A stretch of DNA of 64,000 bases from Bryoerythrophyllum caledonicum. Its lineage: Eukaryota; Streptophyta; Bryopsida; Pottiales; Pottiaceae. A model generated the notes under the pieces. It worked only from the letters and a program-made list of their open reading frames with translations, was not told the origin of the DNA and searched no databases. Where the stretch lies: assembly GCA_963971425.1 (NCBI GenBank), contig OZ020516.1:13628593-13692592 (forward strand), in the 5' to 3' direction. The translations under genes were made by a program, and so were the position numbers. Below, one piece after another: positions 10,832 through 23,223 of this stretch. Every line of letters begins with the position of its first letter. Within the stretch, counting starts at the first letter, position 1.

Positions 10832-12190
10832 TCACAAGAAGGACGAACCTGCGTGCACGTGATGAAGCAGGTTATGGGCGATGGTGTCACGGGACTGCAT
10901 GGCAGTCAAAGGGAAGCTGCAATTCTCCGGCAGCATGTCGTCGTCCACCACCTCGAAATGGAGGCCCGGGTCGAATCCTTCATTGTGCATCTCACACACG
11001 TTGTGCAGCACGCAGCAGGCGCCCAAGACAGCCGGGAGCTCCTGCAGCTTCACCTCCGTCCTCCGCTGCAAGAATCTCCAGCGCCCTTTGAGACGCCCGA
11101 AGGCGTTTCTGGCCACTTGCAGCACCTCCACAACCTTCTCGTTGAAGGCGTGCTGAGCCCAGGTGAGGTTGTGTTGCACGTATGGAACCAACAGCCAGTC
11201 TAGCAGCGGGTATCCGGGCCCTCCCACTACGTACAATCCCCGGAGGTCGTCGCTCATACCACGTCTGTAGAGGTTTGATTTCTCAAACACGCGCTCATCT
11301 GACATGGATCCAGGCCAGCCGATGCATACGTCTGTGAAGGATCCGCGGACATCCAACATCCCCTGCAAAGTGATGGAATACGATGTCTTCTGGTTGTGCT
11401 CCGTGTGCCTCTTGTTGAAATACGCAGCCACGTTGATCTTAGGCGCTATGATTGGAATGTGTGTTGTGTAGAGGGCGCCAACCACGTTGCGCATCCCGGA
11501 GAGGCTCTCAAACTCCTGCGTGACTTGCTGGAGGCGCTCGGAGGAAGGCCACTGGACGTACTTCGGAAGCAGAACATCGTTGATGGCAGCGCAAACCTCC
11601 AACACCATCTTGTGGCATGTTGAGATTCCGAGGCCGAACCGCTTGGAAACAAGGCGGAGGGGTTCGCCTGTGGCTAACCGCCAGATGCAGACAGCTACTC
11701 TTTGCTCCACAGGGATGGCAGCTCTGAGCATGGTGTTCTCCTTCGCCACAGCGCCTGCGAGCTGCTCACATATCAGATCGAATGTGGCGCGCGACATTCG
11801 GAAGGATTGGTGAAACTCCTTGTCTGGAAACCCTGGATGGTTGCACTGTGCCCACCACGCTTGCGACCTGTTCTTCACCCAGAGGCGACGGTGCACGCTC
11901 TGCTGCGTGGAGACAGCGGCTCCCAACGCGGCGGCTGCCACGTGAGCGCGGCGGAGTCGGTAGCTCTCCAGCACATCCATGTCCGCGTACAGCGCTTGCA
12001 GCTGCATGTAGTAGTTCTGTAGCCACGCGCGGCGGCGCGCGTGCTGCTGCTGCCATTGCTGATACTCGAGCGCCTGCTGCCGATCCTCCCACTGCTGCTG
12101 CCTCTCTTGCTCCTCGTCTAAGAGCAGCAGCAGCAGAAACTGCCACTTCCTATTCCTCTTGATGCGACCGTCAGCACCGGGTGCCCTCAT
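10832..12190 (-). CDS. ALP1-like domesticated PIF/Harbinger transposase, catalytically dead
   Basis: This is a single open frame of 452 residues. Residues 25-60 are Gln/Arg-rich and helical. Residues 100-445 match the plant DDE_Tnp_4/HARBI1-like family that includes Arabidopsis At5g12010 and At4g29780: FRMSRATFDLICEQL, IPVEQRVAVCIWRLATGEPL, RFGLGISTCHKMVLEVC, VVGALYTTHIPIIAPK, FNKRHTEHNQKTSYSITLQG, CIGWPGSMSDERVF, VVGGPGYPLLDW, AFGRLKGRW and LGACCVLHNVCE. In active Harbinger transposases the acids lie in IDGTH, LADxGYP and the E of IExxFGxLK. Here those positions are Y241, G324 and R361, so the protein should not catalyse transposition. It is probably a nuclear protein; the relative ALP1 acts with Polycomb complexes, which is known only by family. 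The start at 12190 is the first ATG in frame. No introns are needed. Confidence 0.88.
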   Translation of the reverse strand: MRAPGADGRIKRNRKWQFLLLLLLDEEQERQQQWEDRQQALEYQQWQQQHARRRAWLQNYYMQLQALYADMDVLESYRLRRAHVAAAALGAAVSTQQSVHRRLWVKNRSQAWWAQCNHPGFPDKEFHQSFRMSRATFDLICEQLAGAVAKENTMLRAAIPVEQRVAVCIWRLATGEPLRLVSKRFGLGISTCHKMVLEVCAAINDVLLPKYVQWPSSERLQQVTQEFESLSGMRNVVGALYTTHIPIIAPKINVAAYFNKRHTEHNQKTSYSITLQGMLDVRGSFTDVCIGWPGSMSDERVFEKSNLYRRGMSDDLRGLYVVGGPGYPLLDWLLVPYVQHNLTWAQHAFNEKVVEVLQVARNAFGRLKGRWRFLQRRTEVKLQELPAVLGACCVLHNVCEMHNEGFDPGLHFEVVDDDMLPENCSFPLTAMQSRDTIAHNLLHHVHAGSSFL

Positions 12191-13972
12191 CGTCGCTCAC
12201 GCCATCAACGCACCTTCACCAGTTTCTCCTCCTCCTCATCCCCGTCCTCTCTCTCCTCAAAAGCCACTGCCAAAAACCAGAACAACGTCAAAGTCCAAGC
12301 CTCACAATTTTCCAGAAAACTTATCCTCCTACCAATCAATCCGTACCAATTTGATCGTACAAAACCTCCAAAAGCAGCGACTCTCACAACCAGAAGCTCA
12401 CTCACTCTTCACTACAGCTCCAATGCCAAAACGAGCAAGAAAATCTCACGCCACAAACACGATCATCAACGAAATTAGGTTAATTAGGTGTCCACTCATC
12501 ACCTTCACCAATGCTCATGCTAAAATACAATCTAATCCATAACGCACGAACATAACAACATCCGAACCCTAGGCCTGAAATTGCAAGCCTGAAATTAACA
12601 ATTATTTCCACCAAACCTATCCTCCACCTCTAAAACTATGGAAAAAAATCCTCTCACCGTCTAGCAGCTCATCTACCTACAGCAATCAACTCCACGCCCG
12701 GACTGCATTCCTAAGATCCTCAACCAAAACTAGGAAAGACATGAGCTCCTCGTCCCGGACTCCAATCTTGCTCGATCCTGGACGGATTTCGGCGAGGAAA
12801 GTTAGGAGATGGTGAAGAGGAGAGGTACCTGTGGCGTGGAAGCGGGTGAGAGCGTCCAGGACCTCGCGAGGGCGACGACGAACTTGCACCTGAGTCTCTC
12901 GCACACACGGAAGAAGAAAACAAAACACAACACTGACCTAGCGCCAGTTTCCTTCCATGCGCATTTCTCATCCCTGAGTTGATACATCCGGGTATGCGTC
13001 ATCCCAGGTACAAGCGCGATGTCGCCGGGTACGGAATCGTGTTCGCGGGTATGTTCTGTCGTCCAGGATATACATCCTTCTTGCGGGTATATTGCAGGCA
13101 TTCCGGGTATTTGGGCTGTTTATGTCCGGATTTTGATTTGAGGAGGGCGAGGAAACAATATTCTCACTTGACTTGACAGTGAAAAGTGAAACGGTAAACT
13201 AAATTTGATATTTCGGGTTACCACACTGCACTGAATTTGATGTTTAGTGTAGTGGTACTTTATGATTTTAGAGCACTATAGCTTTTTATAAAGATTTATG
13301 AAGATTTTTACTGAGAGTATGACTATCTATACGGTGTCAAAGAGAGTGAAAAAATATCCATCAAGAGAAAAAATTTATAGCACTTATAAATCATATAGTG
13401 TGCCTACACTAAACATTAAATTTTAAGTAGTATAGATAGTTGTAGTATCAGTAAGAATACAAAATTATAGCATTTATTGATCAATCATATTAGTGTACCT
13501 AATATCCAATTTAGATCATTTTGACTTGTGACCCCCTCATCACTATTTGAAATATAAGGTTGTCAGGAGGAGGAATATCAAGGAGACCCTCCCATCCCTT
13601 TTTCTTTCATTTGCTAGATTCCCTTGTGGCCATTGACAGAACTTCCCTCTAATTTATTTACCAAACCCATGTTTGATAGTAATGCTCATTTGTCAGTTTT
13701 TGCCAAGAAGAAAAAAAGCCCTTGATCCATCCATGGCCCTCCTAGAAAGTAAGTTTGGGTTCCAAAATCCACAGAATTTGAAGATGCAAGTGTACTTGTC
13801 TACTCCACAAATCCCATCTTATTTGGGGCCTAATGTAAATCGGCCCTAAGATTGTTTTACTTATCTTTGTCTCTGGAAAGATTGTTCTCACTGGTGCTAA
13901 GGTGCGAGAAGAGATTTATGAAGCCTTCAAGAAAATGTATCCTGTCTAAGAAAATATATTTGTCTACTCCTC
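12191..13972. other. Upstream of the ALP1-like gene; no further gene seen
   Basis: It contains the promoter region of the minus-strand ALP1-like gene. A possible 5'UTR splice donor (CACAG/GTACC, near 12,827) is speculative. Between 12,990 and 13,120 the motif CGGGTA(T/C) recurs at 25-45 bp intervals, suggesting a decayed minisatellite. TTTAGTGTAGT-type motifs at 13,239 and 13,407 resemble those near 10,217. Confidence 0.4.
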
Positions 13973-14041
13973 AAATCCGGCTAGCCTTCCATCCTCAAAT
14001 CCCATCTTATTTGGGGGTTGGATGGAAGGCTCGCCGGATTT
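13973..14041. repeat. 69-bp hairpin (22-bp inverted repeat)
   Basis: AAATCCGGCTAGCCTTCCAT at 13,973 is repeated inverted, with one mismatch, at 14,020-14,041. The spacer contains a second, weaker pairing (TCAAATCCCA with TTGGGGG). It may be the remnant of a small foldback element. No target duplication was found. Confidence 0.7.
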
Positions 14042-14649
14042 GCCTTCAATCAGGCCTTCACTATGGCCCCAATTCTTCCATCCGGCCCCAAATAATGTAA
14101 AGCATTGAGGCTGGAGTTCAAATTCATCATCTTGGCCCTAGTCAATGTAAAGTGTTGGGGCCGGATTCTAGAGCTAAATTTCCAATTTTTAAGTGTCTTA
14201 GATTTTCATAAGGCTCAACTAAAAATTATAGAAGGACATGTGTCAAGCTTTTGTCTTTGTTTCTTTCCTAGTTTAAAGATAAATAGGTTTCATATATTCA
14301 CTTTATATGTTTTTTATTCCTTACTACATTTAAAATTAACTAATAAATAAATAAGAGTATTTTTCTATTTTAAAAAAAATCCCTTTTCTCTTATTTTTGA
14401 TAGGTCTAAAATAAAAGAGAGTTTTTTTTTCATACACTGACTCAAAATACTGAGTCAATGTTTCAGTTAGTTACATTAGATCTATAGTGCCATGAGAACA
14501 GATGAACAAATTGAAAAACTTTGTATACAAAAGTTGTAAAGCATAAAGTAATAAACAACATCTAAGTGAAAAAACACAAATTAAATTGATAGATTCCAAG
14601 ATATGGAATTTGGAAATTGGATATATACATGGACTCGGTTTTTTGAGCA

Positions 14650-15020
14650 CTTTTTAGAATACACTAAAAAATTCGTCCACCTTCCTTTTGATTTCAAAAC
14701 AGCTGCGATTCGAGCAAGCATGATAGCATACAACTTACTATACTCATCTACACTGATAGAAGCATAAACCTCTTCAATACGAGTCCACAACTCATGGAGA
14801 TTCCTTGGAGTAGTGGGATAATAATTCAATCTCCGTTTCACAGAAGCCCACACATGTTCAATGGGATTCAGGTCGGGAGACTGAGCAGGCCACTTCATAA
14901 CATCATATGGTTGCTCCCAAAACCATTCTCGAACAATCTTAGCCGTGTGCACAGGAGCATTGTCTTGTTGAAAAATAACTTCATCGAGATCAAAGTCAAA
15001 ATCTACCAATGTAAACAGGC
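14650..15020 (-). pseudogene. Tc1/mariner-type transposase, C-terminal relic
   Basis: The minus strand encodes DLDEVIFQQDNAPVHTAKIV, then KWPAQSPDLNPIEHVWASVK and a helical C-terminus. These are the second aspartate motif (QQDNAPVH) and third acid motif (SPDLNPIE) of the DDE_3 domain, with the 34-residue spacing typical of Tc1. About 120 residues are present. The helix-turn-helix region and the first aspartate are absent, and the sequence before 15,020 is unrelated, so the gene is truncated. Terminal inverted repeats were not found. Confidence 0.88.
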
Positions 15021-15582
15021 AATTAAGCAATTATGCACTTGGCCATATAAAAGTGCACTTGGGTACAACGGCGGCCATTGCGAACAAAAGTGGCAAAATT
15101 GCAATTAAAAAAAAATCAATGAAAAAAAATGATTTCCAAAGAAAAAAAATTGAGCTTCTACAACAATATTACGTACAATCATGGTTGTTAATATTGGAAG
15201 CAGTTTTTTGGCATTTTCAACTAATTTTTGGTGGCCCCTCGTTAATACTAGATAAATCTGTATTTAATATAGTTTCACAATATTTCAAAGATAAATTTGA
15301 AGGATTGTAGTATACAAACCGGTGTAATCACAGAAAAACATAGTTTATGCAAGGGTTGGCAGTTGATTAAAAGATATTCTACGTAGTATATAATGTATAC
15401 AATGGTGGAAATTAAGTATAGATTCTTCTACATCTGGACTTAACACCAATAGTAAAATTACCTTTACTCTATAGGATTAATGACATAACGTCTTACATCA
15501 CCCTTAGAATATACTACTTTTACAAATACACTATATATCAATTACCATACACACCTAGTATACTCTCATAAAGGCACACTAT
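15021..15582. other. Intergenic, no gene recognised
   Basis: AT-rich sequence between two transposon relics. Open frames here show no recognisable family. Confidence 0.4.
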
Positions 15583-18500
15583 CTACTCCACATAATTTAG
15601 GGTTTCTTGCAAACGGTCGTCATCGATAGCTTCGGTTTGCATTGCAATATATTGTAGGATGTGAGCCTTTGCCGATTGAAGAATGCGAATCCTGCTTTCA
15701 ACTTGCACTCCAAATACATTGCGCTTTCTCCACCCGTTGGCCCCAGACATGGTTCTTTCCAGTGTGTCTATCCATGAAAAAATGCATGCATCTTTCTCTA
15801 CCCAACTATGGCTCTCCCCAGATGGCTCCCAGAATGAATCCATGCAATTTGCATACCGTTGTGCAGAAGACCCATGTCCATCAGCAACCCCCCTTTGGAT
15901 GATGGGCCAATACCAACAAACCTTAATCTTAAGTCTCCATCGGTTTTTTCCTTCCTCAATCACTTTCCCCACATAGAATGGTACACTGCCTTCTATCTCT
16001 GCTCGATCAACACTCAAGGCTACAAACTGTCCACAACGGATATCAAATTGTGGATTAAATGGTGGAAATGGGTCGTGATTACCTTCATATATTGTTCCTT
16101 CTTCGGCGCGTTCCTCAACATAGTTGCGCTCTGTTTGTTGTGCCCTACGCACTGCTTGATTAGAGGGTCTACCTCTACGAGGTCCAAAGTATCCTCCAGC
16201 CTCGGCATTTGGAAGCATGGCCACTACCTGCTCTACGACATCTATCTCGCGATTTTCTTCACTTGCACCATCCAATACATCCAAAGATGCGCGCCCTATA
16301 GGTCCGGTGTTGGAGAACTCTGAAGGCCAAAACGATGAGGAACGATGTTCATTGCTGCGGTCTTTGTGTGGAAATTCAGCTAAATAGAGTTTCAATCTTT
16401 CAGCCTCTACTTTTGCCTCACGATTCTTGTCCTCATGCTGTAACCTTTGAATGCACCTTTCTTTATATACAATGAAGTCATCAAATGCCTTCAACTCCCG
16501 TTCGTCCGCTCCAAATACTTCTCAAACGCTGGTCGCTCATCCCTACTTGGCAACGACCTCAATGATTTCGTCCCTGCCTCCGGTCCCCATGGATCCTTGC
16601 AATAATGCTTGAGTTGTACTCGAACCTCATGAGTCCCTTCTCGATTGTCCAAATAGAATCGCATGTGGTGCGGAAATGTTATGCCCACCAATGAATCCTG
16701 ACCTGTCAGTAAGTGAGGAGTTATGAACAATTTCCAATCCCATACATTCTCTAGCAGCCGGGCGCTAACAAATGCCTCCGTAGGGGATGTTCCTCGTCCT
16801 GTAAGACTCATCATTTCTTTCAACGAATCCACGTCCGACCTCTTCAACGTATTTGATATACAACTGAAGCGTTGATCTATATCTTCATGTGTATGGCCCA
16901 CTATAAGAAAAGATAGTTCCACCTCCTGAAAAAACCCCAATCCCACCAATGTAGCACATAGAGCAAACATATAAATGTTTTCGTTCTCACGGGTGCAATT
17001 GTCGGCCTGAATTCGCAGTGTTGGTGGCAAAAAGCCCCTCCTCCGCAGCACATCTCCAATTACGTACAACAATGTACTCACGACTTGATTGCTATCGTGT
17101 TTGTGGTGAGCCCCAAACCACACGTCGCAATATAAACCAATGCCATGTACAAGAGCACCACACAGATGGGTCTTCACAAACTGGTGCTCAATGTTCTTCA
17201 CAGTCTGACGCATCCTCGGTACCATGGTCGTGTTTTGGTCCATGCCATCCACTATGATGCACATGTACAACTCATCGCTTATATAACACGACATCTTGAA
17301 TATCCAATAATGCCTACGTTTTTCCATCTGGTTGCGCAGATGCAACATAAACAACTCATTTATCTTTATCCTTGCATCGGTATTGGTGGTTCCTTCCATG
17401 GCACATTTATACTCCCAACAATGATAACACTTTGAGAATCTCGAGAATGGAGGTACCTGAACGCGGGGATACTTGATGCGCCACATCCTCTGGAACGAAC
17501 TCATAGAAATGGTTTCCCCATTACAAATTCTCTTGACCTCCTCGTTCACGTAATTGAATACATAAAATTTGGCTGTATTCGTAGGAAGGATAATGAGAGG
17601 CACTACTTCGTTGTCACTCTTACGGCGAATACATCGATGAGGTTAAGGACAACCAGCATCATCCACAAACGATTTAAAGCAAGCCTCTGCTGCAGACATT
17701 CTAGTACTCTCTCTTATCGGATCTGAAAGGGTATTGCCGTGAATCGATGTCACTCTTCCATATATTAGACAGTCCTTCTTTAATTGCTAAAAGCGCCTCT
17801 GTGAATATCCAACCCCAAGAGCATAGCAAACATTGCAAACTTCTTTCCCATCTAACTTTGTTACAAACTTGTCTCGACGAGTTCCTTCCGTCCTTGTGTA
17901 AAAAGAAACTAGCATCTGTCTCATCCACGTACTTCGAACTGAAAACTCATTATCCCATGCATTATATCGCATGTCCAATAGATACCTTGCTGGAACTTCC
18001 CTCAAACAATTGCGTTTGCATCCTCCTTGTGCAATTGCAATTTGCACGCTTCTAAGCGATACCTTAGATGGTGCAGCTTCTGTCAATGATGGCTCCCTAG
18101 AATCTCTCCTATTCCTATTTTGCATAGAATATGGACGACGTGCTGGTCTAACATAAGCAAATCCATCTACATGGGGCAAATCTTGGATGTTTGAGGGAGT
18201 AGGCTGGAAAAACGGCGAATTTTCATCTTCGGCGTTTGAAGCATGACTACTGCGTCGAGACCTCTGGGTGGATCCTGGTGTGTTGATGAACTCAGGAAAA
18301 TCAAATTCTGGGGCCATCACTTCTGTAGGCGCTATCTGTGATCCAATGTCACCATGGACACCTGTGATATCAGGTTTTACAGCCACTACACGTAGCAAAG
18401 ACCGATGTCAACGAATGATCAAGCCCACACACATGCCAAGGCGTTCTCCTACAATCTATCCAGTCCAATGCAATGCATCATCTACCCTAATGATACGCAC

Positions 18501-18773
18501 TGCCACCTCAAATGGGAACAACTTTGACCCATTCAATTCCATGCCACTTTTGAATGCATGCTCTCTGGTTGCTAAGCCCACCACATCTCCTTTCTCAGAA
18601 AGCAATTCCACTGCCCTCCCCAATTCAGATGTTCTAATCCCAACAGATCTCTGTTGAATTTGCCTTGCACGTGCTGGTCGTACTAATCGAGCCCCCACAA
18701 AGCTATTGGAGTGCATATTATCCCTTTGGATGTGTGGCCGTATCGAAGGAGTCTGAATCGTGCGGCTGTCCAT
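15583..18773 (-). pseudogene. DUF7869 transposase-like gene, decayed
   Basis: A single minus-strand frame starting MDSRTIQTPS (18,773) continues for about 760 codons with four stops: TAG 18,456-18,458, TGA 18,408-18,410, TAG 17,787-17,789 and TAA 17,643-17,645. It then shifts frame near 16,494 and ends at 15,583. Between the stops the protein stays recognisable. A Cys-containing N-terminal block (CKRNCL, then LDGKEVCNVCYALGVGYSQR) is followed by the DUF7869 core with VDGMDQNTTM, THLCGALVHG, LRIQADNCTRENEN and LIVGHTHEDIDQRF. Aspartates and the HTHEDID motif suggest an RNase H-like nuclease fold, which is an inference. The C-terminal third (PNAEAGGYFGPRRGRP) is low in similarity to anything I know. 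The intronless layout and the decay fit a dead transposon. No terminal repeats were identified. Confidence 0.8.
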
Positions 18774-21060
18774 TATCACTATTGAAAAAATAGGAACATT
18801 ATGGTTGCACATTAGTCAAAATACATGTACTAATTGTTAACCTTCAAAGCACCATTCATTTGATAAAAGATATATTTCTAAATACATATTCACTGTTCAA
18901 AATATGATAATGATATTAGACCTTTTGATAAAACAACTTTGAAATGAAAAAATTAAGAATTTGTAGAGCATGAACTCCTTGCATAGAGTCATTAACCGTG
19001 AAGGTACAATGACAGTCTTACACCAAAAACACTTCAAAATTCTTGGATTCTAGTGCAATGAATAAAAAAGGAAACAAAAACTTTTATTTCTAATTTTGAC
19101 CGTAGGATCTCAATTAAGGCTTATTAGGTAATATTTAAACAAAATTTCATAAACTTTGACCGCATGGATTGAAAGATTATAGTGTTTGAAGTCAAGCATA
19201 TGGTTCATTTTCTTCCTGAGTGCAGTGGATTAGCAGACTTTGACTTCACTTGCTGTCAAATTTTTGCACTACACAAGGTCTAAATCCATAACCATCTTGT
19301 TAAGCTTGATGTTGGTTCTTTGTACACCAATTTTTAGAGGTAGAGAACGGGTGTAGCATATTCAAAACAATTGTGCAAGGAGTGGAAGTTTGGAATTTCT
19401 TAAATCACACTATAATTTTTTGTGAACTTAATATGTTTTAGATTGGTAATCCAAATGGTCATAAGAAGGTTTACACCACATATTGTTGTGGAAAAAATAA
19501 AAAGTGAAAAATAAAAAAATATTTAGGTTTTATTTGGAAAACAAAAAGTTTTTTTGGTACCTTGCCCAACACTGACTGACAATGTGTGAAAATGTTTGAC
19601 TTGGGTTGATATGCTATTTTTCACTAATGACAAGAACTTATTTTGACAACATCAAGGGAAATAGTATTAGTTGTAAGTACAGAAAATCTCACATTCAACA
19701 TAGTGTCATAGCAAAAGTTTTTGAACGTGCCCGACTTGCCCGCTCTCCCCATTTGAAATTCAAAACCCTTCAACTTTTTGATCAAATGTCCAATTTAGGT
19801 AAATACTATTTTCCCACTAAAGTCTTGATAATGCCTTTCTATGATAAAATTTTCAAAGAGAAATGTTGGAAATTGACACCATAGGAACATGGCCGAACTT
19901 TCAAAAAGCCCATTTTTGACAATTGATCCTTTAGGTGTTAAATATGTTACACCTCTTCTGCATCCCTAAACATTGATGTAAAATAGAACTTATATAATTT
20001 CTAACATGATGATAATGAATCTAGATCATGTGTGATGCAATCTTTTGAATCCAAGTGAACTGAAATGAAGGGATTCCACTGAATCTAGGGAAGAAAATGA
20101 ACCATGTTGTCTACTTGCTATTACTGACACTATTGGAACTTGTTACAATCGCTAATAAATGAAAGGGTTTATACATCCACATAAAGGTTATTCTATAAAT
20201 TACATAGTATAGAAGATCATAATACAATCAATCTTAAACTTGTATAAAAATAAATGTTTACCTGAAGATACGTTGCAGGTGTTAGCGGTACACGCACTTT
20301 AAATGCTTGATGGCGTTCAACATTAATTCAGCATTCTATCGTTGTTGTTGAACATGTTTTCCAACCCTTCCCACTGTACCAGCAACACATGCATAAAATT
20401 TATATGGTAAACTATGTGATAAAAAGTCCCAAGTATCTTTGTATTACATGTAGGCTATAGCCAATTTTTTTAATATAATATGTAAAAAGCTTAAACAAAA
20501 GGAGAAACAAAGAAAAAGGTCCAAAGTTCTAAAGTCAAACTTTGACTAGTAAACTTGGAGCACAAGGTTCCAACAAGGATATAAGGTTTCTATGCAAATC
20601 TAGAGGTCTCTTCCCATCTCAGTTTCTAAGGTGAGCTCTCTTGCAATCGAAACCTCAAGGCCATGTGCATTTTTACTTCATTCACTAATTTCTGTCAACT
20701 TGTGTGTACTGTGCAGATTGGAGGAAATTTGAGAAGTTTCTTGCAAATTTGGTAAGTTTCTGACCTTGTTTCAATTCTCAATATGAGGGAACTCCAGCGT
20801 TAGATTCATGATGATCAAAGATTAGTCAGAGATACGATAGTGTAAGGTGAGCAGAACCATGAGTTGAGCACCCAAATGAAAATCATCCACTTCAGTATAT
20901 TCAAAGATTACAAATTCAATAGAAGTAAGATGTTTACAACTAGTGAGTCAACTAGTGACATCAAAGAGTGACACCAAAACCCACTGAGAACTTCAATAAT
21001 GAGAGTAGCCCGTAGTATTGTACTAAAACCATGGTATGGCACATCAGCCCACTACCTGAA
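18774..21060. other. AT-rich intergenic, no gene recognised
   Basis: Nothing supported on either strand. The 92-codon open frame near 19,606-19,884 has no recognisable similarity. Confidence 0.4.
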
Positions 21061-21160
21061 ACCCTAGCCACCACAACCAAACCCTAGCCACCGCGACCAA
21101 ACCCTAGCCGCCACAACCAAACCCTAGCCGCCACAACCAAACCCTAGCTGCTGCAACCGG
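21061..21160. repeat. 20-bp tandem repeat containing the telomere-like AAACCCTAG
   Basis: Five units of ACCCTAGCCACCACAACCAA differ at only a few positions. Each includes AAACCCTAG, close to the plant telomere unit AAACCCT, and the array is followed by AAACCCAAACCCTAAAAA. It is an interstitial minisatellite. It lies 220 bp from the assembly gap. Confidence 0.85.
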
Positions 21161-22026
21161 AAACCCAAACCCTAAAAATCAAACCCATGGAGTTCGCGTG
21201 ACGCGTCATGGGATGTGCGCGCGTACACCCCCACAAGTTGGTGTTCCTCCTTCCATTCGATAACTTCCTGTCGCGTGCAACCTCTTAACGACAGTCAGGG
21301 AGCTTCGTAAGTGGCCATTAAAATCTGCACTTCAAGTTTGAGTTAGAGGCATAAAAATTAAGTTTTATGAGGCAAGGCAGCCCNNNNNNNNNNNNNNNNN
21401 NNNNNNNNNNNNNNNNNNNNNNNNNNNNNNNNNNNNNNNNNNNNNNNNNNNNNNNNNNNNNNNNNNNNNNNNNNNNNNNNNNNNNNNNNNNNNNNNNNNN
21501 NNNNNNNNNNNNNNNNNNNNNNNNNNNNNNNNNNNNNNNNNNNNNNNNNNNNNNNNNNNNNNNNNNNNNNNNNNNNNNNNNNNCTCCATTATCACGAGGT
21601 GTTCAAGAGTGGAATGTCGAAGTTTCAGTATATTAAAGTTGGTTGTTATTTTAAATGAAAAAAAATGATATCTTAATGTAGACCTCTGATGAATTATAGT
21701 TAAATATAGTGCTGGATAGTGGTGTAGAAATAAAAACTTAGTAGTAGAGGGTTTGGTAACTTTAACACGTCATCACAAAGCACGAAGCGTAAGAAATGTT
21801 GCGAGGATCTAACAAGGATCTGCTGCAAGAAATTACGTCATGTTCTTGGATTAATCCCAGGCAGCTAATTGATTTTAGGATTCAATTGAATATGCCGATC
21901 AAGCAAGTGAGGAATTAGGCAATTACGCAACTTAGACCTTATTACATGATTTTTTGACATAGCTGCCCAATCTTCCACTGCATACTCAATCAAACTCACA
22001 ATCTAATTGTGAGCTTGTTTTGTTAT
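21161..22026. other. Intergenic, interrupted by an assembly gap
   Basis: No gene recognised on either side of the N run. Confidence 0.4.
21384..21583. other. Assembly gap of 200 Ns
   Basis: The round length of 200 suggests a placeholder rather than a measured gap. Linkage and distance across it are therefore uncertain. Confidence 0.99.
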
Positions 22027-22196
22027 CCTTTTAACCCTTCAAGGCCAATGAACTTTTTTGGCCTCCAAGGATCTACGAGTGTTGTAGATCATGTAGAATG
22101 GCCATTCTTCCTTGAAGTGCCCTGTAGCGCTTTCTATAAAGGTTTTTGTCCAGAATCGACCCTTACATGGTCGATGGGCCTTAAAGGGTTAAAAGG
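22027..22196. repeat. 170-bp MITE with ~20-bp terminal inverted repeats
   Basis: The left end CCTTTTAACCCTTCAAGGCC is matched by the right end, which reads CCTTTTAACCCTTTAAGGCC on the other strand. The inside is GC-neutral and can be translated by chance as FNPSRPMNFFGLQGSTSV, and a similar chance frame is seen in the second copy at 56,060-56,350. The TSD is unclear (TAT on the left and TCA on the right do not match). Confidence 0.75.
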
Positions 22197-23223
22197 TCAG
22201 CAAAATCTATGACATGTGGGGACCAAATTTGGCCATCATCCTTAAAGAATTAAGTCTGGAGTTAGAGATAGCAGGGCTTGTATGTCAACAAAGGTTAGAA
22301 GTTGATTGGCAAAGGTTTTAGTTAGCAAAAGTTAAAAGTTAGCAACAATTACAACTAAACTAATTATAACTTACCTGAGGTTTGAGTGTAATCCTACTAG
22401 AATCAGTTGTAAAATCACCCAAAGTTTCAATAAGATACAATGAATCTTAGCTGCCTTTTTCGTCTTTGAACTGATTATAGAAATTTCAAACCATTTTATC
22501 TTTGCCAAAAACTCTACTGCATTACTTTTATTTTCTAGGAAAAAAGATTTACACTTCCGCCAACCAACGCACCACAACTAGAACTTTACAGTATCCGAAT
22601 ACCTTCAAATACAAGACATGTGGAGGCATAGTGTCCACTAGAACTTATTCCAGAGAAGAATTCTCAGCCAGCAAAATTGAAGAAGAGAAGATTGAAGTAC
22701 CAGGTAGTAAAACCCTTAGATTGAGATCAATGTCAACAAGCTCCAAATAAATGAGGAAAACGTTGATGTCAATGCCTATAATATTTTCTGATGCAGACAG
22801 TACTTATCCAGTACAATCAGCGAACAAACCCACTTGTAATAGTTCACAGAATTGTGGTCCGAGTGGCTAAAAAGGAAAATAGAAAAGAAAAAGAAAAAGT
22901 GATGCTGCAGCTCTACAGTTTTACACAAGGATTGATGAGGGCAACATCAGAGGCAGTCAGTAACAGCCCAATTACTGAAAGGAAAAAAAGGGGTAAAGAG
23001 ACACCTATGTCAAATTCTTAATACCTAAACCTATGGCTTTGCGGGAACCTTATTTACTGTTCTGAGTGCCATAATCTCACCATTCCAAACGAATGCACAC
23101 CAGCTGAAAGACAATTCCGATCTTCAATAAGGCTTCTAGAGACAGAGCCCCATTTGAAATAGTAGTATATCAAGATGGAATACTCGTACAAACCTGAACA
23201 GAAAACTTGTGTGAAGATCATGC
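22197..23223. other. 3' flank of VPS32, no other gene recognised
   Basis: This presumably contains the 3'UTR of the minus-strand VPS32 gene near 23,224. The short plus-strand frames (22,502-23,021) have no recognisable family. Confidence 0.4.

Noticed and set aside
11766-12162. Overlapping frames on both strands in the ALP1-like N-terminus
   Set aside because: GC-rich CAG/CTG triplet-like sequence leaves all frames open. Only the 10,832-12,190 minus frame continues into a known domain.
21365-21636. Open frames crossing the N run
   Set aside because: They exist only because Ns cannot contain stops.
22009-22212. Similar short proteins at 22,009-22,212 and 56,037-56,423 as a conserved gene family
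   Set aside because: Both are chance translations of two copies of the same MITE. The similarity is at the DNA level and includes the terminal inverted repeats.
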